Of a stretch of 64,000 nucleotides of DNA, positions 58,704 through 64,000 are shown piece after piece. The stretch is from Paracoccus sigandri. GTDB taxonomy: Bacteria; Pseudomonadota; Alphaproteobacteria; Rhodobacterales; Rhodobacteraceae. Under the pieces are notes generated by a model, which was given only the letters and a program-made list of their open reading frames with translations, had not been told where the DNA came from and searched no databases. Where the stretch lies: the NCBI RefSeq assembly GCF_003709565.1, contig NZ_QNRC01000006.1, positions 62,001 through 126,000 on the forward strand, in the 5' to 3' direction. Position 1 is the first letter of the stretch, and each line of letters opens with the position of its first letter. The translations under genes were made by a program, and so were the position numbers.

Positions 58704-60260
58704 TCACGGCGGCTCCTGCGGGCGGCTGAAGCCCTTGAGGATCAGGTCCCGCATCCGGTCCATCGGGATCGCCGCGCTGTCCGGCGCGGGGATCAGTCCG
58801 GGCGCGAAGCCCCAGGCGGCCGCGCGGCCCACCAGCGCCTCGGGGCCGATCACATGGATCGCGACGTCCGGGCCCTCGTCCAGCGCGATGCCGGGGGCGG
58901 CCTGGTGATCGCCCAGGATGAACAGCAGCGGCCCCTCGGGCCCCTGGCGCGCGGCATGGTCCATCACGGTCCGCAGCGCGTAATCGACCGCGTCCCGGTA
59001 CTGCCGCCTGACCCGGTCGCGGTCGCGCCAGACGATCTCGGGCGGGTCGCCGACCTGGGCCATGGCGTCGAATTCGGTGCCGTCGCCCAGATCCTCCCAG
59101 GGCAGCAGATGCGGCACCGGCACCCAGGGCGCATGGGACGAGATCAGCGCCACCTGCACGAAGAGGGGCGCATCGCCGGGCGGGTCGCGCAGCAGCCGGT
59201 CGGTGGCGGCCAGCGTGAACTGGTCGGGCATCGTGACCCAGTTGAAGGGCCGGCCGCGATAGCCCAGGTCGGCGGCCGCCAGCACCCGGTCGAAGCCCAT
59301 CGTCGCGGATTCGGGCCAGGGCCGGGTGATCGCGGGCATGACCGCCGCGGTGCGGAAGCCGGCGCGGCGGGCGTGGTGGAACAGGCTGTCGCGCCCGCTG
59401 GCCAGCACCGCCCGATAGCGCGTCGCGTCGCTGATCCACAGGCCATTGGCGAATGTGGCATGGGACAGCCAGCTCTGCCCGCCCCGCGTCGGCGCCCGCA
59501 GGAAGCCCGAGCGCATCGACAGCCCCGCCGCCGCAAGCCGGTCCTCGGCCCGGCGCAGGGTCTGCAGATGCGCCTCGGCATGGAACGGCACCGAGAAGCT
59601 GGCCCGGCCGTAGCTTTCCACGAAGATCACCATCACGTCGCGGTCGATGGCGCCCAGCAGGCCCTCGCGGCGGGCGAAGGGGTCGTTGGCCGCCGCCTGC
59701 CGCAGCCGGGCCAGGTCGTCGGCCGTGCGCAGCGCTGTCTGATAGCGCGAGATCGCATAGAGGCTGCTCTCGGCCCGGACATGGCCGGTCAGCGCCGGGA
59801 TCAGGGCCAGCCCGGCCAGCAGCGCGGCCAGGATCCGGTGGCGCGGGCGCCAGCCGCGGGCCGACCAGGCGCCGGTCGCCCACCACAGCCCGGCCGCGAT
59901 CCCGGCCGCGGCCAGAAGCGCCGCCGCGGCCGCCCCGATCGCCGCCGCCCTGCCGAAGCTGCCGGCGATCAGGCGCGCCAGGGCGTCGATCAGCGGCAGG
60001 TCGGCGACCGGGTTGAACGACCGCCCCAGCGCCGAGACCATGGCCAGATCCGCAAGCTTCTGGATCGCCAGCGCGGACAGCGCCAGGGTCGCGGCCAGGC
60101 GCGCCACGCCCCCGCCCAGGCACAGCAGCGCCAGCAGGACCGGCAGTTCCGGCGGCGTGCGCGACAGGACCTGCGGCAATGGCATCGGTGCGGCGGGCAG
60201 GATCAGCACCAGGTGGATCGCCAGCGCGGCAAGCAGCAGGGAAAGGGCAGCCCGCATCAT
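58704..60260 (-). CDS. Membrane sulfatase/phosphoglycerol-transferase-like protein (alkaline phosphatase superfamily)
   Basis: A 518-residue protein with about four to five N-terminal membrane spans (residues 1-175) and a periplasmic alkaline-phosphatase-like domain. Metal and catalytic segments are DVMVIFVESYGRASF (about 206-220), APTRGGQSWLSHATFANG with a likely Ser/Thr nucleophile, and LLFILGDHQAAPG (metal Asp-His). The layout is that of LtaS/OpgB-like phosphoglycerol or phosphoethanolamine transferases rather than soluble sulfatases. The start overlaps the stop of the CDP-alcohol phosphotransferase gene by four bases, so both probably serve lipid or envelope polymer modification. Exact reaction unknown. 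Confidence 0.75.
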   Translation of the reverse strand: MMRAALSLLLAALAIHLVLILPAAPMPLPQVLSRTPPELPVLLALLCLGGGVARLAATLALSALAIQKLADLAMVSALGRSFNPVADLPLIDALARLIAGSFGRAAAIGAAAAALLAAAGIAAGLWWATGAWSARGWRPRHRILAALLAGLALIPALTGHVRAESSLYAISRYQTALRTADDLARLRQAAANDPFARREGLLGAIDRDVMVIFVESYGRASFSVPFHAEAHLQTLRRAEDRLAAAGLSMRSGFLRAPTRGGQSWLSHATFANGLWISDATRYRAVLASGRDSLFHHARRAGFRTAAVMPAITRPWPESATMGFDRVLAAADLGYRGRPFNWVTMPDQFTLAATDRLLRDPPGDAPLFVQVALISSHAPWVPVPHLLPWEDLGDGTEFDAMAQVGDPPEIVWRDRDRVRRQYRDAVDYALRTVMDHAARQGPEGPLLFILGDHQAAPGIALDEGPDVAIHVIGPEALVGRAAAWGFAPGLIPAPDSAAIPMDRMRDLILKGFSRPQEPP

Positions 60261-61000
60261 CCGCGATGCCGCGCCAGCCAGCGGATGTCGGTCGCGAAGG
60301 ACCACAGCAGCGCCACCGCCACGGCGCGGGTCGCCCAGATCGCCGCCTCCGGGGGCATGACCGGCAGCTGCAGCGCGACCAGCACCGTCAGCTGCACGAC
60401 GCAGACCAGCTTGCGGCGAAACCGTTGCGGCAGCGGCGCGCGCAGCCATGGCCGCAGCCAGCCCGCGACCAGGAAGGCATAGCGGATCAGGCCCAGCAGC
60501 AGCACCTCGGCGCCGACCACGCCGTCGGCCAGGGCATGAAGCGCCAGCACCAGCGCCAGGGCGGCATCGACCTCCATGTCGAAGCGCGCGCCGAAGCCGG
60601 ATGCCAGCCCGCTGCGCCGGGCCAGCCAGCCATCCACCCCGTCCAGCGCCAGCGCCGTCCCGCCGACCGCCGCCACCGCCCAGCCTGCCGTGCCGCTTGC
60701 GTGAAGCGGCGGCAGCAGCGCGCAGACCAGCGCCCCGCGCAGCAGCGTCACGACATTGCAGCCGCCCAGCCGGTCATGGGGATAGCCGCGCCGCATCAGC
60801 AGGGCGACGGCGAGGCAGCCCAGCAGATAGAGCGCCGAGGCGGCCAGCCATGCCTCGGTCTCCCCCGGCAATCCCGCCAGGTGCAGCGCATGGATGGCGA
60901 TGAACCCGGCCATCGCGGTCGCGGCAATCCGGCCGGGGATCCCGGCCCCCAGGCGGGAAGGCCGCGGCCTGAAGGATCGGGCGGGCTCGGGTTCGTGCAT
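60257..61000 (-). CDS. CDP-alcohol phosphatidyltransferase family protein
   Basis: A 247-residue membrane protein with about six spans. The full family motif Dx2DGx2ARx8Gx3Dx3D is present as DGVDGWLARRSGLASGFGAR and continuing FDMEVD (about 119-144). Such enzymes transfer a phosphoalcohol from a CDP-linked donor to an alcohol acceptor in lipid synthesis. It is translationally coupled to the sulfatase-like gene. Specific lipid cannot be told. Confidence 0.85.
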   Translation of the reverse strand: MHEPEPARSFRPRPSRLGAGIPGRIAATAMAGFIAIHALHLAGLPGETEAWLAASALYLLGCLAVALLMRRGYPHDRLGGCNVVTLLRGALVCALLPPLHASGTAGWAVAAVGGTALALDGVDGWLARRSGLASGFGARFDMEVDAALALVLALHALADGVVGAEVLLLGLIRYAFLVAGWLRPWLRAPLPQRFRRKLVCVVQLTVLVALQLPVMPPEAAIWATRAVAVALLWSFATDIRWLARHRG

Positions 61001-61100
61001 CGTCCAAGCCTAGGCCAACCCCGGCTTGCGTCAAGCGCGACATCGCCCGCCTATGCAGCGGCGCCGCGCTGGTCTAAGCTGGACGAAAGGAGCCCGTGCG

Positions 61101-61652
61101 ATGCTGGATCAGCAACCCGGTTACCGGACGCCCGCCCGGATGTTTCACTGGGGCATCGCCGTTGCGGTGCTGCTGATGATCCCCGCCGGGCTGGTGATGA
61201 CGCGCGAGGGGCTGGACCGCGGCCTGCAGGATGCGCTGTTCGTGTTCCACAAGAATCTCGGGGTGCTGCTGATCCCGGTCATCCTGGCGCGGCTGGCCTA
61301 TCGCCTGCGGCACAGGCCGCCGCCCCTGCCCGAGACTGTGCCGGCCTGGCAACGGCGCATCGCCGGGCTGTCCCATGCCGCGCTGTATCTGCTGCTGATC
61401 GTCATGCCGCTCAGCGGTTTCGTCCGGGTCCGGGCCGGGGGCTTTCCGATCGAGCTTCTGGACTTTCTGGGCGTCGGGCCCTGGCTGGCGAAATCCGAGC
61501 CGCTGGCCGACAGCGCCAAGCTGCTGCACGCCACGGCGGCGGCGCTGCTGATCGCCCTCCTGGCCCTGCATGTCGCGGCGGCGCTGCATCACGCGCTGTT
61601 CCTGCGGGACGGCGTCTGGTCGCGGATGTGGCCGCCGCGCCCGTCTGGCTGA
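61101..61652 (+). CDS. Cytochrome b561-family protein
   Basis: A 183-residue four-span membrane protein. Heme-ligand candidates are the His in ARMFHWGIAVAVLL, FVFHKNLGVLLIPV, GLSHAALYLLL and ALHVAAALHHALF. This is the prokaryotic b561/YodB-like group that moves electrons between quinol and periplasmic or membrane partners. ATG 61101 with AAAGGAG 8 nt upstream gives MLDQQPGYRTPARMFHW, the normal start; the longer frame from 61026 is basic and was rejected. It is divergent from the CDP-alcohol gene and stands alone. Confidence 0.86.
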   Translation: MLDQQPGYRTPARMFHWGIAVAVLLMIPAGLVMTREGLDRGLQDALFVFHKNLGVLLIPVILARLAYRLRHRPPPLPETVPAWQRRIAGLSHAALYLLLIVMPLSGFVRVRAGGFPIELLDFLGVGPWLAKSEPLADSAKLLHATAAALLIALLALHVAAALHHALFLRDGVWSRMWPPRPSG

Positions 61653-61681
61653 GGGCGGCTCCCGCCCGCGTCCCGCGACGG

Positions 61682-61713
61682 AAAAACCCCGCCGCGATCT
61701 CTCGGGGCGGGGC
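61682..61713 (-). terminator. Intrinsic terminator of glyA
   Basis: On the minus strand GCCCCGCC (from 61713) pairs with GGCGGGG (61693-61687) around a 12-nt loop and is followed by TTTTT (61686-61682). It lies 27 nt past the glyA stop. It is the only classical rho-independent terminator seen in the window. Confidence 0.85.
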
Positions 61714-61739
61714 AACCCAGGCCGGCCGGGGGCCGAGGC

Positions 61740-63035
61740 TCACATCCCCGCGTAGAGCGGGAACCTTGCGCAGAGTTCCTTGACCTCGGCCTTGACCCTG
61801 GCCTCGACCTCGGCATTGCCGTCCTCGCCGTGCTGGGCCAGGCCGTCGACCACCTCGACGATCCAGCGGGCGATCTGGCGGAACTCGGCCTCGCCGAAGC
61901 CGCGCGTCGTGCCGGCAGGCGTGCCGAGACGGATCCCCGAGGTCACGAAGGGCTTTTCCGGGTCGAAGGGCACGCCGTTCTTGTTGCAGGTGATATGGGC
62001 GCGGCCAAGCGCCGCCTCGGTCGCCTTGCCGGTCACGCCCTTGGGCCGCAGGTCCGCCAGGCACAGGTGGTTGTCGGTCCCGCCCGAGACGATGTCGATG
62101 CCGCCGCGCATCAACTCGTCGGCCATGGCGCGGGCATTGGCCACGACCTGCGCGGCATAGTCCCTGAACTCGGGGCGCAGCGCCTCGCCGAAGGCCACCG
62201 CCTTGGCGGCGATCACATGCATCAAGGGGCCGCCCTGCAGGCCCGGGAAGACCGCCGAATTGATCTTCTTCGCGATCTCGGCGTCGTTGGTCAGCACCAT
62301 GCCGCCGCGCGGGCCGCGCAGCGATTTGTGGGTCGTCGTGGTCACCACATGGGCGTGCGGCAGCGGCGAGGGATGCTGGCCGCCCGCGACCAGCCCGGCG
62401 ATATGGGCCATGTCGACCATCAGATACGCCCCGACCTCGTCGGCGATCCTGCGGAAGGCGGCCCAGTCCCAGACGCGGCTGTAGGCGGTGCCGCCGGCGA
62501 CGATCAGCTTCGGCTTGTTTTCCAGGGCCTTCTGGCGGACGTCCTCCATGTCCAGCAGCTGGTCCTGCTGGCGCACGCCGTAGCTGACCACGTTGAACCA
62601 CTTGCCCGACATGTTGACGGGCGAGCCATGGGTCAGGTGGCCGCCCGAATTGAGGTCCAGCCCCATGAAGGTGTCGCCGGGCTGCAGCAGCGCCAGGAAC
62701 ACCGCCTGGTTCATCTGGCTGCCGCTGTTCGGCTGGACATTGGCGAATTCGCAGTCGAAGAGCTGCCTGGCGCGCTCGATGGCCAGGTTCTCGGCGATGT
62801 CGACGAACTGGCAGCCGCCGTAATAGCGCTTGCCCGGATAGCCCTCGGCATATTTGTTGGTCAGCACCGAGCCCTGCGCCTCCAGCACCGCGCGCGAAAC
62901 GATGTTCTCGGACGCGATCAGCTCGATCTCCTCGCGCTGACGGCCAAGCTCCCGGCCGATCGCATCGGAAATCGAAGGGTCGCGGGTGGACAGGGGTTCG
63001 GTGAAGAATCCGTTCTCGCGGGTCGGTGCGTTCAT
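61740..63035 (-). CDS. glyA: Serine hydroxymethyltransferase
   Basis: A 431-residue PLP enzyme interconverting serine and glycine with tetrahydrofolate, the main source of one-carbon units. Landmarks are [60 protein letters not shown], and [17 protein letters not shown] with the PLP-binding Lys. Length is as usual. It is monocistronic and ends at a clear terminator. The 177-nt divergent spacer to nadK has no riboswitch I could recognise. Confidence 0.96.
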   Translation of the reverse strand: MNAPTRENGFFTEPLSTRDPSISDAIGRELGRQREEIELIASENIVSRAVLEAQGSVLTNKYAEGYPGKRYYGGCQFVDIAENLAIERARQLFDCEFANVQPNSGSQMNQAVFLALLQPGDTFMGLDLNSGGHLTHGSPVNMSGKWFNVVSYGVRQQDQLLDMEDVRQKALENKPKLIVAGGTAYSRVWDWAAFRRIADEVGAYLMVDMAHIAGLVAGGQHPSPLPHAHVVTTTTHKSLRGPRGGMVLTNDAEIAKKINSAVFPGLQGGPLMHVIAAKAVAFGEALRPEFRDYAAQVVANARAMADELMRGGIDIVSGGTDNHLCLADLRPKGVTGKATEAALGRAHITCNKNGVPFDPEKPFVTSGIRLGTPAGTTRGFGEAEFRQIARWIVEVVDGLAQHGEDGNAEVEARVKAEVKELCARFPLYAGM

Positions 63036-63212
63036 CTGGGCGCGTCCTTTCAGGCTGGAGCGGCTGGGATTGGCGTCCTTCTAGCCTATGGGTCCCGGTG
63101 CGGAAAGTGACAAAACGACCGGATTTGCGCCGCTTGCGCGGGCCGGACGGGTCTTGCCTTCCGGGTCGGCCGGGCCGATGCTGCCCCACGCTTCAGGAGA
63201 CAGCGCCGCAAG

Positions 63213-63974
63213 ATGACCCCCAGGATCCACTTTACCGCCAGCAATGCCGAACTTGCCGAGGCCGCGTTCGGGCGGCTGGTGCAGCGCTATGGCCATCACC
63301 CGCTGGAGCGGGCCGAGATCGTCGTGGCCCTGGGCGGCGACGGTTTCATGCTGCAGACCCTGCATGCGACGCAGGGGCGCGGGCTGCCGGTCTACGGGAT
63401 GAATCGCGGCACGGTGGGCTTCCTGATGAACGCCTATTCCGAGGATGACCTGGTCGCGCGCCTCTCGGCGGCCGAGGAGACCGTGATCAACCCGCTGAGG
63501 ATGCGCGCCACCCGAAAGGACGGCACGGTCCACGAGATGCTGGCCATCAACGAGGTCAGCATGCTGCGCGAGGGGCCGCAGGCGGCCAAGCTGCGCATCT
63601 TCGTGGACGGGCGGCTGCGGATGGAGGAGCTGGTCTGCGACGGTGCGCTGATCTCGACCCCGGCGGGCTCGACCGCCTACAACTATTCCGCCCATGGCCC
63701 GATCCTGCCCATCGATTCCGAGGTCCTGGCGCTGACCGCCATCGCCCCCTTCCGCCCCCGACGCTGGCGCGGCGCGCTGCTGCCCAAGGCGGCGCGGGTC
63801 GAGGTCGAGGTTCTGAGCCCCGACCGCCGCCCGATCATGGCGGATGCCGATTCCCGCTCGGTCCGCCATGTCACGCGGGTCGAGATCGCCAGCGCCGCCG
63901 ATGTCTCGCACCGGCTGCTGTTCGATCACGGCCACGGGCTGGAGGAACGCCTGCTGCGCGAGCAGTTCGTCTGA
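63213..63974 (+). CDS. nadK: NAD kinase
   Basis: A 253-residue NAD kinase that makes NADP from NAD with ATP. The GGDGFMLQTLH motif (41-51) carries the catalytic Asp; MNRGTVGFLMN, LAINEVSMLRE (NE/D motif) and ISTPAGSTAYNYSAHGPI complete the fold. The start is chosen at ATG 63213, with AGGAGA further upstream than ideal. It is divergent from glyA. A stand-alone housekeeping gene; the window ends 26 nt after it. Confidence 0.94.
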   Translation: MTPRIHFTASNAELAEAAFGRLVQRYGHHPLERAEIVVALGGDGFMLQTLHATQGRGLPVYGMNRGTVGFLMNAYSEDDLVARLSAAEETVINPLRMRATRKDGTVHEMLAINEVSMLREGPQAAKLRIFVDGRLRMEELVCDGALISTPAGSTAYNYSAHGPILPIDSEVLALTAIAPFRPRRWRGALLPKAARVEVEVLSPDRRPIMADADSRSVRHVTRVEIASAADVSHRLLFDHGHGLEERLLREQFV

Positions 63975-64000
63975 TCGCCGCCCCCTTCGGCCGCGGATGA

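Noticed and set aside
63036..63212. Possible glycine or folate riboswitch upstream of glyA
   Set aside because: The spacer is short and shared with a divergent gene; no conserved riboswitch core could be recognised by eye.

Overview
This window is high-GC DNA with densely packed, often ATGA-overlapping genes. Gene content and order fit an alphaproteobacterium of the Rhodobacterales, most likely Paracoccus or a close relative; that placement is inferred from gene families, not from a marker gene. Most of it (about 1-48,300) is an accessory carbohydrate-catabolism island. The last part holds a small RiPP biosynthetic cluster, an ABC importer/glycosyltransferase operon and a few housekeeping genes.

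1-15,585 (+): oxidative, non-phosphorylative use of L-arabinose and D-galactose. It holds a GguAB-type sugar ABC transporter (ATPase cut by the window start), AraD1/GguC, arabonate dehydratase, aldose 1-dehydrogenase and a ketoglutarate-semialdehyde dehydrogenase. A second YtfQRT-YjfF-type transporter follows, then a lactonase, a mutarotase, 2-keto-3-deoxygalactonate kinase and the matching aldolase. The C5 branch ends in 2-oxoglutarate; the C6 branch ends in pyruvate plus glyceraldehyde-3-phosphate. 15,748-17,511 is an orphan RTX protein with a large internal duplication.

17,576-28,904: a divergent GntR/FCD regulator and a catabolic operon for an unidentified acid sugar. The operon encodes a TIM-barrel isomerase, a DhaK-DhaL kinase, PdxA2, a TctCBA transporter, a SAF-domain oxidoreductase, a DUF1537 kinase (OtnK-like) and a class II aldolase (OtnC-like). 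Two copies of a TGTATACA-centred motif lie upstream of the isomerase and pdxA2.

28,908-48,266: an expanded erythritol locus. The minus-strand operon encodes a DUF2291 protein, the EryEFG transporter, and an extra FGGY kinase plus GlpD-like flavoprotein. The plus-strand operon is eryA-eryB-eryC-eryD. A second minus operon (eryR-eryH-eryI-fbp-fba) and a divergent transketolase make and then probably dispose of erythrose-4-phosphate.

48,338-53,871 (-): a RiPP cluster of the thiazole/oxazole-modified (TOMM) type: precursor peptide, B12-type radical SAM enzyme, E1-like ThiF protein, YcaO cyclodehydratase with C-terminal PxPxP, and SagB-type dehydrogenase. The precursor carries five tandem 10-residue Cys/Arg-Pro-Cys repeats and 13 cysteines. 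This is the strongest candidate in the window for an undescribed system. 54,177-58,600 (-) is an overlapping importer/glycosyltransferase operon; 58,704-61,000 (-) pairs a periplasmic sulfatase-like enzyme with a CDP-alcohol phosphotransferase; the end carries a cytochrome b561-like protein, glyA with a clear terminator, and NAD kinase.

No rRNA, tRNA, CRISPR array, transposase or integrase was seen. All functional calls come from reading motifs and context by eye; no database search was run.
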